This document shows, one piece after another, positions 9,026 through 17,752 of a stretch of 57,044 nucleotides of DNA. The number at the start of each line of letters is the position of its first letter. Positions within the stretch are counted from its first letter, which is position 1. The position numbers and the translations under genes were made by a program. Origin of the DNA: Fulvimarina sp. (GTDB taxonomy: Bacteria; Pseudomonadota; Alphaproteobacteria; Rhizobiales; Rhizobiaceae); assembly GCA_002700095.1 (NCBI GenBank), contig PACL01000010.1, positions 1-57,044 on the forward strand. Direction: 5' to 3'. The notes under the pieces are model-generated. The model was not told where the DNA came from. It saw nothing but the letters and a program-made list of their open reading frames with translations, and made no database searches.

Positions 9026-9263
9026 CGTCGCTTCGATGCAGAGGAGGCCGCGGGAGCCGGGCCGTTGGGTCGGCAACGACCTAGACCGTTTCGCCGCCCG
9101 ATGTGAAGCCTTGGAGGCGTCTGGGGGACATGTTCGAAGAGTCGGCAGGCGTTGGACAGGTCGATGGCTGCGCCCGCCCGGTCACGAGGCCGGCGGGCCC
9201 GGCATCGTCGCACTGGCTCTCAACGGGATCCGCTTTCGGTCGGGACATCCGTCCATCTTGCTT

Positions 9264-9284
9264 GTAACGACAATTTGTTGCTAC
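9264..9284. promoter_or_regulatory. Imperfect inverted repeat, candidate BrnA operator
   Basis: Half-sites GTAACGACAA and TTGTTGCTAC flank a central T and match as an inverted repeat at 8 of 10 positions. The repeat ends 4 bp before the brnT start in a locally AT-rich patch. BrnA proteins are known to bind their own promoter through a ribbon-helix-helix domain. Confidence 0.5.
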
Positions 9285-9287
9285 GAT

Positions 9288-9572
9288 ATGGGAATGGCTC
9301 AGGGCTTCGAATGGGATGAGGACAAGTCGGCCGCGAACCTCGCGGACCGTGGCATCGATTTCGCCTTCGCCCGACGGATCTTTGCCGATCCGGATCGGCT
9401 TACGGTTCCCGATACCCGCCAGGACTACGGCGAGGACCGGTTCATGAAGGTCGGACATGTCGAAGGACGCATGTTCGTGGCGGTCTGGACGAAGCGTGGC
9501 AACAGAATCCGCATCATCTCGGTTCGCAAGGCCAATGAGCGTGAAAGAGGACGCTATGGGAAAGACAATTAG
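9288..9572 (+). CDS. brnT: BrnT family toxin
   Basis: 94 residues, begins MGMAQGFEWDEDKSAANLADRG, the classic BrnT start (FEWDxxKxxxNxxKHG), and continues with FADPDRLTVPDTR and the C-terminal RIRIISVRKANERERGRY. BrnT is a RelE-fold ribonuclease that inhibits translation. The gene overlaps brnA by 17 bp. An alternative ATG at 9294 would remove two residues. The expected conserved basic residues at the C-terminus are present, so the toxin looks intact. Confidence 0.92.
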   Translation: MGMAQGFEWDEDKSAANLADRGIDFAFARRIFADPDRLTVPDTRQDYGEDRFMKVGHVEGRMFVAVWTKRGNRIRIISVRKANERERGRYGKDN

Positions 9573-9870
9573 AACAACCCTAGACCTTCGCGATCCGCCG
9601 CCTCTCACGGAGGCGGAACAGGAAACCTTGCGCCGCGTCGACGCGATGCCGGAGGAGGCCATCGACTACAGCGAAATCCCTGAACTGGACGCGGCCTTCT
9701 GGGCGAGGGCCGAGCAGGCACGGCCCGACCGAACGGAGCAGGTGACGCTGCGCATCAAGAAGTCGGTGCTGGACGCCTTCAAGGCGGGCGGGCGGGGCTA
9801 CCAGACCCGCATCAACGCGGTGCTGGAATCCTATGTCCGCGCGACGCAGAGTCCCGATCGGGAGCGGTGA
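9556..9870 (+). CDS. brnA: BrnA family antitoxin
   Basis: 104 residues from the ATG at 9556, which has AGAGGA 6 nt upstream inside brnT. The C-terminus has the ribbon-helix-helix region QVTLRIKKSVLDAFKAGG-RGYQTRINAVLESYVRA; the middle (SEIPELDAAFWARAEQARP) is the toxin-binding segment typical of BrnA. It neutralises BrnT and represses the pair's promoter. A longer frame from 9457 lies inside brnT and was not used. Confidence 0.9.
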   Translation: MGKTIRTTLDLRDPPPLTEAEQETLRRVDAMPEEAIDYSEIPELDAAFWARAEQARPDRTEQVTLRIKKSVLDAFKAGGRGYQTRINAVLESYVRATQSPDRER

Positions 9871-9975
9871 CCAAGCCTCGCCTGCCCTCCGCCATTCCCA
9901 CAACTTGCTGAGTTCGCCGGCTATTTCCGCGTTTCTGCCTCATATGGATGCAGCCGGGAAAAATGTTCATCGATG

Positions 9976-10006
9976 TCGCTTTTGAAGCGTTCCACTTCGC
10001 TTTTGA
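9976..10006 (+). promoter_or_regulatory. 21-nt-spaced direct repeat upstream of soxB, candidate AraC/GbdR-type activator site
   Basis: TCGCTTTTGA occurs at 9976-9985 and again at 9997-10006, exactly 21 nt (two helical turns) apart, ending 57 nt before the soxB start. AraC-family activators bind such tandem repeats; GbdR, which activates betaine, dimethylglycine and sarcosine genes in Pseudomonas, belongs to that family. The regulator itself is not in this window. Confidence 0.5.
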
Positions 10007-10063
10007 GTTAGTCAAAAAACCGTCACTCTGCGCATGGTGGCCTTGCTCAGCGGGGTCTCAATC

Positions 10064-11317
10064 ATGCGCCGTTTCTCTCTGAAAAGCCTTCTTCAGGAAG
10101 CCGTCTCCGGCCATCAGGGCTGGGAGCGACAGTGGCGCGCGCCCGAGCCGAAGAAGGAATACGACGTCGTCATCGTCGGCGGCGGCGGCCATGGCCTGGC
10201 GACGGCCTACTACCTCGCCACCGTCCACGGCGTGACCAATGTCGCGGTACTCGAACGGGGCTGGATCGGCGGCGGCAATACCGGCCGCAACACGACGATC
10301 GTGCGCTCGAACTACCTCTTCGACGAATCGGCCGGCCTCTACGAACATGCGATGAAGCTCTGGGAGGGGCTGTCGCAGGAGCTGAACTACAACGTCATGT
10401 TCTCCCAGCGCGGCGTCCTCATGCTCGCGCACAACCATCACGACGTCATCTCCTTCAAGCGCCACGTCTATGCCAACCGCCTGAACGGCATCGATAACGA
10501 GTGGCTGTCGCCGGAAGAGTGCAAGGCCTACTGCCCGCCGCTGACGATCTCGCCTGATATCCGCTATCCCGTTCTCGGCGGCGCGCTGCAGCGGCGCGGC
10601 GGCACGGCGCGGCACGACGCCGTCGCCTGGGGCTATGCCCGCGGCGCCGATGCGCGCGGCGTCGACATCATCCAGAACTGCGAAGTCCTCGGCCTGAAGC
10701 GCCATCCAGATGGCTCGGTCGCCGGCGTCGAGACAAGCCGCGGCACGATCGGGGCGAAGCGCGTCGGCGTCGTCGCGGCGGGGCACACGGGCGTCGTCAT
10801 GGGCCGATTCGGGCTCCGGATGCCGGTCGAGAGCGTGCCGCTGCAGGCCCTGGTGTCGGAGCCGGTGAAGCCGGTGTTTCCCTGCGTCGTCATGTCGAAC
10901 GCCGTCCACGCCTACATCTCGCAGTCGGACAAGGGCGAGTTGGTGATCGGCGCGGGTACGGACCAGTATGTGTCCTACTCGCAGCAGGGCGGCATCCAGA
11001 TCATCAATCATACGCTCGATGCGATCTGCGAGCTCTTCCCGCAATTCGGCCGGATGCGCATGCTGCGCTCCTGGGGCGGCATCGTCGACGTGACGCCGGA
11101 CCGCTCGCCGATCATCGGCAGGACGCCGATCGACGGGCTCTTCGTCAATTGCGGCTGGGGCACCGGCGGCTTCAAGGCGACCCCCGGCTCCGGCCACGTC
11201 TTTGCCCATACGCTCGCCACCGGCGAGCCGCACAAGATCAACGCGCCCTTCAGCCTCGACCGGTTCCGCACCGGCCGGCTGATCGACGAGGCGGCGGCCG
11301 CGGCCGTCGCGCACTGA
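10064..11317 (+). CDS. soxB: Sarcosine oxidase, beta subunit
   Basis: 417 residues, normal for SoxB. Begins [24 protein letters not shown], as in SoxB proteins; the FAD dinucleotide motif [18 protein letters not shown] is near residues 35-52, followed by the [15 protein letters not shown] segment and the C-terminal [26 protein letters not shown]. SoxB holds the flavin site where sarcosine is oxidised in the cytoplasmic alpha-beta-gamma-delta enzyme. The product is glycine, with the methyl group passed to tetrahydrofolate and electrons to oxygen (H2O2). First gene of a collinear cluster. The start at 10064 was preferred over an upstream ATG at 10034 because it gives the family N-terminus. Confidence 0.96.
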   Translation: MRRFSLKSLLQEAVSGHQGWERQWRAPEPKKEYDVVIVGGGGHGLATAYYLATVHGVTNVAVLERGWIGGGNTGRNTTIVRSNYLFDESAGLYEHAMKLWEGLSQELNYNVMFSQRGVLMLAHNHHDVISFKRHVYANRLNGIDNEWLSPEECKAYCPPLTISPDIRYPVLGGALQRRGGTARHDAVAWGYARGADARGVDIIQNCEVLGLKRHPDGSVAGVETSRGTIGAKRVGVVAAGHTGVVMGRFGLRMPVESVPLQALVSEPVKPVFPCVVMSNAVHAYISQSDKGELVIGAGTDQYVSYSQQGGIQIINHTLDAICELFPQFGRMRMLRSWGGIVDVTPDRSPIIGRTPIDGLFVNCGWGTGGFKATPGSGHVFAHTLATGEPHKINAPFSLDRFRTGRLIDEAAAAAVAH

Positions 11318-11345
11318 CCATCTGTCTTTACCGGAGTAAAACCTG

Positions 11346-11654
11346 ATGCTCCTGATCGACTGCCCCTATTGCGGCAAACGTCCCGAGGTGGAGTTCCACT
11401 GTGGCGGCGAGGCGCATATCGCCCGGCCCGAGACGCCGACCGCGGTGGAGGACGCCGACTGGGGCTCGTTCCTCTACTACCGGACCAACCCCAAGGGCGT
11501 TCACGCCGAGCGCTGGCTGCACGGCCATGGCTGCGGGCGCTGGTTCAACGCGCTGCGCGACACGGTGAGCGACGCCTTCGTCGCGACCTACGAGATGGGC
11601 AAGCCACGGCCGGACCGTGACGAGGCCATAGCTTCAACACCCTCGAACGCCTGA
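11346..11654 (+). CDS. soxD: Sarcosine oxidase, delta subunit
   Basis: 102 residues. The N-terminal zinc-binding pair CPYCGKRPEVEFHCGG and the later HGHGCGRWFNALRDT motif are hallmarks of SoxD, the small zinc subunit of heterotetrameric sarcosine oxidase. It lies between soxB and soxA with short gaps (28 and 11 bp), the standard soxBDAG order. Confidence 0.97.
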   Translation: MLLIDCPYCGKRPEVEFHCGGEAHIARPETPTAVEDADWGSFLYYRTNPKGVHAERWLHGHGCGRWFNALRDTVSDAFVATYEMGKPRPDRDEAIASTPSNA

Positions 11655-11665
11655 ACGGGGCCATC

Positions 11666-14650
11666 ATGAGCCAGCCCTTTCGCCGTCCCGCCGGCGGCCG
11701 CATCGACCGCAGCCGCCCGCTGTCCGTGACCTTCAACGGCCAACGGCTGGAGGGCTTTGCCGGCGACACCGTCGCCTCGATGCTGATCGCCTCGGGCCGG
11801 CATCTCGCCGGCCGTTCGTTCAAGTATCACCGGCCGCGCGGCATCCTCTCCCACGGCTCCGACGAGCCGAGCGCGCTGCTCTCGGTCGACTGGCGAGCCG
11901 ATCGCGGCCCGGGCTATCGCGACCCGAACAACCGCGCATCGGTGGTGGAGGCGCGGGACGGGCTGGTCGTCAGCACCCAGAACCACTGGCCGTCGCTGGA
12001 AACCGACATCGGTGCGGTGAACGACCTGTTGTCGCCGGTCTTCGTCGCCGGCTTCTACTACAAGACCTTCATGTGGCCGCGGAAGTTCTGGGACCGGGTC
12101 TACGAGCCGGTGATCCGCAAGGCCGCCGGCCTCGGCGAGGCACCGGACGTGAAGGACGCCGACCGCTATTCCAACCGGCATGCCCATTGCGACGTGCTCG
12201 TCGTCGGCGCCGGCCCGGCCGGGCTCGCGGCGGCGCTCGCCGCCTCGGCGGATGGCGAAAGCCGAGTCATCCTCGCCGACGAAGGCTGCGAGCCCGGCGG
12301 TGCGCTCCTCAACGACGCGACCTCGACGATCGACGGCAGGCCGGCGATGGCGTGGGTGGCGGATGCCGTGGCGACGCTGGATGCGCGCGAAAACGTCGTC
12401 ATCCTGCCGCGCACGACGGCCTTCGGCTACTACAACCACAACCATGTCTGCATGGTCGAGCGGATCGCCGACCACGTCGCCGATGCGCCGGAGGGGCTTG
12501 CCCGCGAGCGGCTGTGGCAGGTGCGGGCCGGCGAAGTCGTGCTCGCCACCGGCAGCCACGAGCGGCCGCTGGTGTTCGAGAACAACGACCGGCCGGGCAT
12601 CATGCTGGCCGAGAGCGTACGGGCTTATCTCAATCGCTGGGCCGTGCTGCCCGGAAACGAGCTGGTCGTCGTCACATCCTCGGCCTCGGCCTACCGGACC
12701 GCCCTCGACGCCAAGGCGGCGGGCATGCGGGTGTCCATCGTCGACATCCGGCTCGAGGCCGATTGCGGGCCGGAACTTGCGGCGGCGAAAGACGCCGGCA
12801 TCACCGTTCGCAGCGGCCACACGGTCATCAAGGCGCTTGGCAGCAAGCGGGTGACCGGCCTTGTCGTCGCCCCGATCGGCCACGGTGGGGCGATCGGCGA
12901 AAAGGTCACCGTTCCCTGCGACTGCGTGGCGATGTCCGGCGGCTGGACCCCCTCCGTCCACCTCTTCTCGCAGTCCCGCGGCAAGCTCGCCTTCGACGTC
13001 GAACTCGACGCCTTCCTGCCCGCGACGTCCGCCCAGGCGGAGCGGTCGGCTGGCGCCTGCCGCGGCGTCTATGATCTGGCTGCCGTCATCGCTGATGGCG
13101 GGAAGGCCGGCGGCGGGGAGCTCGCACCGGAAGCAACGGCATCCTTCACCGGCTTCCAGCCCGTCCGCGTGCTGCCGACCGACGCCGACGCCTCGCGGGT
13201 GAAAGCCTTCGTCGACTTCCAGAACGACGTCACCGCCAAGGACATCAAGCTCGCGGTGCGCGAGGGCTTCGAGTCCATCGAGCACGTCAAGCGCTACACG
13301 ACGACGGGCATGGCGACCGATCAGGGCAAGACGTCGAACATGAATGCGCTGGGCCTCGTCGCCGGCATTCTCGACCGTCCCCTTCCCGCGGTCGGCACGA
13401 CGACCTTCCGGCCGCCCTATACGCCCGTCTCCTTCGGCGCGCTGATCGGGCCGGCGCGGGACGAACTGTTCGATCCCGTGCGCAAGACGCCGATCGATGG
13501 CTGGGCGGAAAAGCACGGCGCGGTGTTCGAGCCGGTCGCCCTGTGGCGGCGCGCGAAGTATTTTCCGAAGGCCGGCGAGGACATGAACGCCGCGCTCGCC
13601 CGCGAGACGAAGGCCGTGCGCACGAATGTCGGCATCTTCGACGCCTCGACGCTGGGCAAGATCGAGGTGGTCGGGCCGGACGCGGCCGAGTTCATGAACC
13701 GCATCTATACGAATGCCTGGACCAAGTTGAAGACCGGCGGCTGCCGCTACGGGCTGATGCTGCGCGAGGACGGCTTCGTTTATGACGACGGCGTCGTTGC
13801 CCGTCTGGCGGAGGACCGCTTCCACGTGACGACCACCACAGGCGGGGCGCCGCGTGTGATGCGCCACATGGAGGATTATCTCCAGACCGAGTGGCCGGAT
13901 CTCGACGTGTTCCTGACCTCGATCACCGAGCAGTGGGCGGTGATCGCCCTGCAGGGCCCGAACGCCCGCAAGGTGCTGGAGCCCTTCGTCTCGGACATCG
14001 ACCTGTCCGAAGCCGCCTTCCCGCACATGACGGTGAAGACCGGCTTCGTCTGCGGCATTCCCTGCCGCCTGTTCCGCGTCTCCTTCACCGGCGAGCTCGG
14101 CTTCGAGGTGAACGTGCCGGCCGACTATGGCGAGGCGGTCTGGAAGACGCTGTTCGAGGCGGGCCAGCAGCACGGCATCACGCCCTATGGCACCGAGGCG
14201 ATGCACGTGCTGCGCGCCGAGGTCGGCTATGTCGTGGTCGGCCAGGAGACCGACGGCACCGTCACGCCGGACGATCTCGGCCTGTCCGGCCTCGTCTCGA
14301 AGGTGAAGCCGGACTTTGTCGGCAAGCGCTCGCTCACCCGGCCTGACATGGTCATGGCCGATCGCCGGCAGCTCGTCGGGCTGCTCACCAAGGATCCGGC
14401 GGAGGTGCTCGACGAAGGCGCGCAGGTGGTCGAAGACCCAGGTCAGCCGATCCCGATGAAGATGATCGGCCACGTCACCTCCAGCTACGCGTCTTCCAAT
14501 TGCGGCCGCTCGATCGCCATGGCGATGATCGACGGCGGGCGGGCGAGGATAGGCGAGACGGTGCATGTCACGACGCCGGGCGGCTTCACCGAGGCGGTGA
14601 TCTCCAAGGCCGTCTTCTACGAGGTGAAGGGGGAAACCGCCGATGCTTGA
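11666..14650 (+). CDS. soxA: Sarcosine oxidase, alpha subunit
   Basis: 994 residues, normal for SoxA. Residues about 15-100 form the Fer2_4-like N-terminal domain without cluster cysteines. A FAD/NAD-binding region follows (VLVVGAGPAGLAAALAAS near 175; GEVVLATGSHERP near 290), and the last 380 residues are a glycine-cleavage-T-like folate domain (GELGFEVNVP near 815; GTEAMHVLRAE near 845). In the complex it binds NAD and tetrahydrofolate, which takes the methyl group as 5,10-methylene-THF. It overlaps soxG by 8 bp. A 1079-codon frame on the opposite strand is a codon-bias shadow. Confidence 0.97.
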   Translation: MSQPFRRPAGGRIDRSRPLSVTFNGQRLEGFAGDTVASMLIASGRHLAGRSFKYHRPRGILSHGSDEPSALLSVDWRADRGPGYRDPNNRASVVEARDGLVVSTQNHWPSLETDIGAVNDLLSPVFVAGFYYKTFMWPRKFWDRVYEPVIRKAAGLGEAPDVKDADRYSNRHAHCDVLVVGAGPAGLAAALAASADGESRVILADEGCEPGGALLNDATSTIDGRPAMAWVADAVATLDARENVVILPRTTAFGYYNHNHVCMVERIADHVADAPEGLARERLWQVRAGEVVLATGSHERPLVFENNDRPGIMLAESVRAYLNRWAVLPGNELVVVTSSASAYRTALDAKAAGMRVSIVDIRLEADCGPELAAAKDAGITVRSGHTVIKALGSKRVTGLVVAPIGHGGAIGEKVTVPCDCVAMSGGWTPSVHLFSQSRGKLAFDVELDAFLPATSAQAERSAGACRGVYDLAAVIADGGKAGGGELAPEATASFTGFQPVRVLPTDADASRVKAFVDFQNDVTAKDIKLAVREGFESIEHVKRYTTTGMATDQGKTSNMNALGLVAGILDRPLPAVGTTTFRPPYTPVSFGALIGPARDELFDPVRKTPIDGWAEKHGAVFEPVALWRRAKYFPKAGEDMNAALARETKAVRTNVGIFDASTLGKIEVVGPDAAEFMNRIYTNAWTKLKTGGCRYGLMLREDGFVYDDGVVARLAEDRFHVTTTTGGAPRVMRHMEDYLQTEWPDLDVFLTSITEQWAVIALQGPNARKVLEPFVSDIDLSEAAFPHMTVKTGFVCGIPCRLFRVSFTGELGFEVNVPADYGEAVWKTLFEAGQQHGITPYGTEAMHVLRAEVGYVVVGQETDGTVTPDDLGLSGLVSKVKPDFVGKRSLTRPDMVMADRRQLVGLLTKDPAEVLDEGAQVVEDPGQPIPMKMIGHVTSSYASSNCGRSIAMAMIDGGRARIGETVHVTTPGGFTEAVISKAVFYEVKGETADA

Positions 14651-15215
14651 GCTCAATCTCGCCCGCCGCGCGCCGACGGTGTCGCCGCTCGCCTCCGAGA
14701 CCGGCGTCACGGTGACGCCGCTCGGCCCGGAGGGCCGCCTCGCCTTTCGCATCAAGCCGGCGGCACTCGCCGGGCGCAGCGCCATCGACGGCTTCGACCT
14801 GTCCGGCGCGATCAACTCGCGCAGCACCGCCGGCGAAAGTGGTCAGCAGCGGGCGGCGCTCCGCCTCGGCCCGGACGAGTGGATGCTGCTCATCGCCGCC
14901 GACGAAGTCGACGAGCGCTGCGAGGCGATGTCGGCTGCACTCGCCGGCGTCCCCCATTCGCTGGTCGACGTCTCCCACCGCGACGTCTCGTTTGCGGTTG
15001 AGGGGTCGGGCGCGGACGCAGTGATCAATGCCGGCTGCCCCCTTGATCTTTCTTCGAAGGCCTTCCCGGCGGGGTCTGCCACCCGCACGGTCCTCGGCAA
15101 GGCCGAGATCGTGCTCCAGCGCCTTGCCGCCGATCGCTTCACGGTCACGACGTGGCGCTCCTTCGCGCCTTACGTCCAGGGTTTGCTGGTCGAGGCCGCG
15201 CGGGACACCGTCTGA
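14643..15215 (+). CDS. soxG: Sarcosine oxidase, gamma subunit
   Basis: 190 residues, typical SoxG. Contains LGPDEWMLLIAADE, VDVSHRDVSFAVEGSGADAVINAGCPLDL, and the C-terminal RTVLGKAEIVLQRLAADRFTV-TTWRSFAPYVQGLL region shared with GcvT-like folds. It completes the soxBDAG set. No purU, folD or glyA, which often accompany sox genes to recycle methylene-THF, is present in the cluster. Confidence 0.95.
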   Translation: MLELNLARRAPTVSPLASETGVTVTPLGPEGRLAFRIKPAALAGRSAIDGFDLSGAINSRSTAGESGQQRAALRLGPDEWMLLIAADEVDERCEAMSAALAGVPHSLVDVSHRDVSFAVEGSGADAVINAGCPLDLSSKAFPAGSATRTVLGKAEIVLQRLAADRFTVTTWRSFAPYVQGLLVEAARDTV

Positions 15216-15230
15216 CGATGCGAGATGCCG

Positions 15231-15248
15231 TCCCCGCTGCGGCGGGGA
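15231..15248 (+). other. GC hairpin between soxG and gbcA
   Basis: TCCCCGC and GCGGGGA form a 7-bp stem with a 4-nt loop, 16 bp after soxG. No T-tract follows, so it is more likely an mRNA-stabilising or pausing hairpin than a full terminator; gbcA starts 69 bp later. Confidence 0.4.
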
Positions 15249-15316
15249 TGCAACGAGACTTCCGATCAACAGGGGCGCGGCCGGCGCCCGGTCTCCCGGC
15301 CCCGATAGGGTGCAGC

Positions 15317-16582
15317 ATGATGATGAACGACCTCGTCGCCCGCCTGACCCACCGCAAGAAGGGCTACACGCTCGAAGCGCCCTTCTATACGGACAAGGAG
15401 ATCTTCGACGCCGACATGGAGGTGATCTTCGGCCGGCACTGGATCTTCGTCGGCGTCGAGCCGGACGTGCCGGAGCCCGGCGATGTCATGGTCGTCGACA
15501 TCGGCAAGACCTCCATCGCCATCCTGCGCGACGACGACGGCGAGGTCCGCGCCTTCCACAATGTCTGCCGGCATCGCGGCGCCCGCCTCGTCCACGAGGA
15601 GAAGTCGACGGTCGGCAATCTCGTCTGCCGCTATCACTCCTGGGTCTACGACACGACCGGCCAGCTCATCCATGCCGAGCATATGGGCGAGGATTTCGAC
15701 CGTTCCTGCCACGGGCTGAAGCCGGTCCACATCCGCTCGCTCGAGGGCCTGCTCTTCGTCTGCCTCGCCGAAAACCCGCCGAAGGATTTCGACGAGTTGG
15801 AGCGGGTGATGGCACCCTATCTCGCGCCCCACAATCTGCGCGAGACCAAGGTCGCCTACAGCCATGATCTGATCGAGCCGGGCAACTGGAAGCTGACGAT
15901 GGAGAACAACCGCGAGTGCTATCACTGCGGGGCGAACCATCCCGAGCTGACCGTGCCGCTGTTCGCCTACGGCTTCGGCTTCGCGCCGGAGGAACTCGAC
16001 GAGACCGAGCGCGAGCACGCGGCTCAGTACGCGTGCATGCTCAACGACAACCACCGGGACTGGGAGGCCGCCGGCCTGCCGTCTCGCGAGGTCGACCGGC
16101 TCGACGACATGGTCACCGGCTTCCGCACCGAGCGCCTGCCGCTGTCGGGCGCCGGCGAGAGCCACACGATCGACACCAAGCGCGCCTGCAACAAGCTGAT
16201 GGGCAACCTCGACAACGCCAAGCTCGGCGGCCTGCATTTCTGGACCCAGCCGAACTCCTGGCACCATTTCATGGGCGACCACGCGGTGGTCTTCTCGGTG
16301 CTGCCGATCGACGCCGAGCACTCGCTGCTGCGCACCAAATGGCTGGTTCATAAGGACGCGGTCGAGGGCGTCGACTACGATCTCGACAATCTCATCGGCG
16401 TGTGGATGGCGACCAACCAGCAGGATTCCGACCTCGTCGGCTACTGCCAGGACGGCGCGCGGATGACGGGCTACCAGCAGGGCCCCTATTCGCCGCACAC
16501 CGAGATGCTCGTCGAGAAATTCGTCAACTGGTATGTCGGCCGGATGCTGTCGCATCTGGCTGAAACCCGCGCCGTCGCCTGA
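15317..16582 (+). CDS. gbcA: Rieske-type glycine betaine monooxygenase, oxygenase subunit
   Basis: 421 residues. The Rieske [2Fe-2S] ligands C84, H86, C104 and H107 lie in NVCRHRG and CRYHSW; the mononuclear-iron histidines H203 and H208 are in NNRECYHCGANHPEL. Together with GbcB it removes one methyl of glycine betaine as formaldehyde, giving dimethylglycine. Related families are stachydrine demethylase and choline or carnitine monooxygenases; the dgcAB and sox neighbours favour the betaine role. Three consecutive ATGs exist (15317, 15320, 15323). GbcB follows after 13 bp. Confidence 0.9.
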   Translation: MMMNDLVARLTHRKKGYTLEAPFYTDKEIFDADMEVIFGRHWIFVGVEPDVPEPGDVMVVDIGKTSIAILRDDDGEVRAFHNVCRHRGARLVHEEKSTVGNLVCRYHSWVYDTTGQLIHAEHMGEDFDRSCHGLKPVHIRSLEGLLFVCLAENPPKDFDELERVMAPYLAPHNLRETKVAYSHDLIEPGNWKLTMENNRECYHCGANHPELTVPLFAYGFGFAPEELDETEREHAAQYACMLNDNHRDWEAAGLPSREVDRLDDMVTGFRTERLPLSGAGESHTIDTKRACNKLMGNLDNAKLGGLHFWTQPNSWHHFMGDHAVVFSVLPIDAEHSLLRTKWLVHKDAVEGVDYDLDNLIGVWMATNQQDSDLVGYCQDGARMTGYQQGPYSPHTEMLVEKFVNWYVGRMLSHLAETRAVA

Positions 16583-16595
16583 AGGGGACCGCCGC

Positions 16596-17711
16596 ATGGA
16601 TGCTCCCGTCCCGAAGACCCTTGCCGTGGGCCCCGTCCCCACCGGCTACTACCGCTGGGAGCCGGAGGAGGACGACGTCCTGATCTGCCGCGCGGTGCGC
16701 GAGGAGACCCACGACGTCAAGACCTTCGTCTTCGCGCCGCGGCACCGGCGCCAGTTCGAATTTACCTCCGGCCAGTTCCTGACCTTCGAATTCGAGATCG
16801 GCGGCGAGATCATCCATCGCTGCTACACGATCTCCTCGCCGCCGACCCGGCCGGACACCGTCGCCATCACGGTGAAGCGCGTCCCGGGCGGGCCGGTCTC
16901 GAACTGGCTGCACGACGAGTTCCAGCCGGGCATGATGCTGAAGGCGACCATTCCGATGGGCGTCTTCTCCTGGTCGGGCATGCAGGCGACGAAGTATCTC
17001 TTCATCTCCGGCGGCTCGGGCATCACGCCGATGATGTCGATGACGCGGGCCTCCTACGATCTCGCGCTGATCTCTGACATCGCCTTCGTCCATGCGGCCC
17101 GCTCGCCGGCCGACATCGTCTTTCGCGACGAGCTCGACTTCATGGCAAAGCGCAACCGCTCGATCCGCCCGACCTTCATCGTCGAGGACGATGCGGCCCG
17201 CGAGACCTGGAGCGGCTATCGCGGCCGCATCGACGGGGCGAAGCTCGCCATGATCTGTCCGGATTTCCGCGACCGCACCGTCTTCGTCTGCGGCCCGGCG
17301 CCGTTCATGAAGGCTGTGAAGACTACCCTGACCGAAGCCGGCTTCGACATGAGCCGCTACCACCAGGAAAGCTTCAGCTTCGACGACTTTACCGAGGCGG
17401 CCCAGGACGAGATCACCGAGGCGACGGAGGAGATCGATTCCGGCGTCCGGGTGTTCCAGCTGGAGTTCGCCAAGACCGGACGGACCATCGAATGCCCGGA
17501 AGGGATGACGGTACTGGAGGCCGCCCGCCGCGCCGGCATGCGGCTGCCCTCGTCCTGCTCGAAGGGGCTCTGCGGGACGTGCAAGTCGAAGCTGACATCG
17601 GGCTCGGTGGAGATGAAGCATGGCGGCGGCATCCGGCAAAGGGAGATCGATGCCGGCATGGCGCTGCTTTGTTGTTCGCGGCCGAAGACGGATCTGGTGA
17701 TCGAGCGCTGA
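16596..17711 (+). CDS. gbcB: Glycine betaine monooxygenase reductase (FAD/[2Fe-2S])
   Basis: 371 residues. The order is a FAD-binding barrel (RCYTISSPPTRP near 90), NAD-binding domain (FISGGSGITPMMSM near 140; VFVCGPAPFMKAV near 235), and C-terminal plant-type ferredoxin with C321, C326 and C329 in SSCSKGLCGTC and a fourth cysteine near 359. It passes electrons from NAD(P)H to the Rieske centre of GbcA. Start at 16596 has GAAGGGGA 9 nt upstream. Confidence 0.93.
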   Translation: MDAPVPKTLAVGPVPTGYYRWEPEEDDVLICRAVREETHDVKTFVFAPRHRRQFEFTSGQFLTFEFEIGGEIIHRCYTISSPPTRPDTVAITVKRVPGGPVSNWLHDEFQPGMMLKATIPMGVFSWSGMQATKYLFISGGSGITPMMSMTRASYDLALISDIAFVHAARSPADIVFRDELDFMAKRNRSIRPTFIVEDDAARETWSGYRGRIDGAKLAMICPDFRDRTVFVCGPAPFMKAVKTTLTEAGFDMSRYHQESFSFDDFTEAAQDEITEATEEIDSGVRVFQLEFAKTGRTIECPEGMTVLEAARRAGMRLPSSCSKGLCGTCKSKLTSGSVEMKHGGGIRQREIDAGMALLCCSRPKTDLVIER

Positions 17712-17752
17712 CGGCGCATTCCCGAGACACCGCACAAGGAGGGCACTCCAAC

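Noticed and set aside
11588..14827. 1079-codon open frame antisense to soxA
   Set aside because: High GC with strong third-position bias leaves the antisense frame open; composition (His/Asp/Arg-rich) and lack of motifs show it is a shadow of soxA.
15231..15248. Hairpin after soxG as a full terminator splitting the betaine cluster
   Set aside because: No T-tract follows and gbcA starts soon after; partial effect is possible but a transcription stop is not supported.
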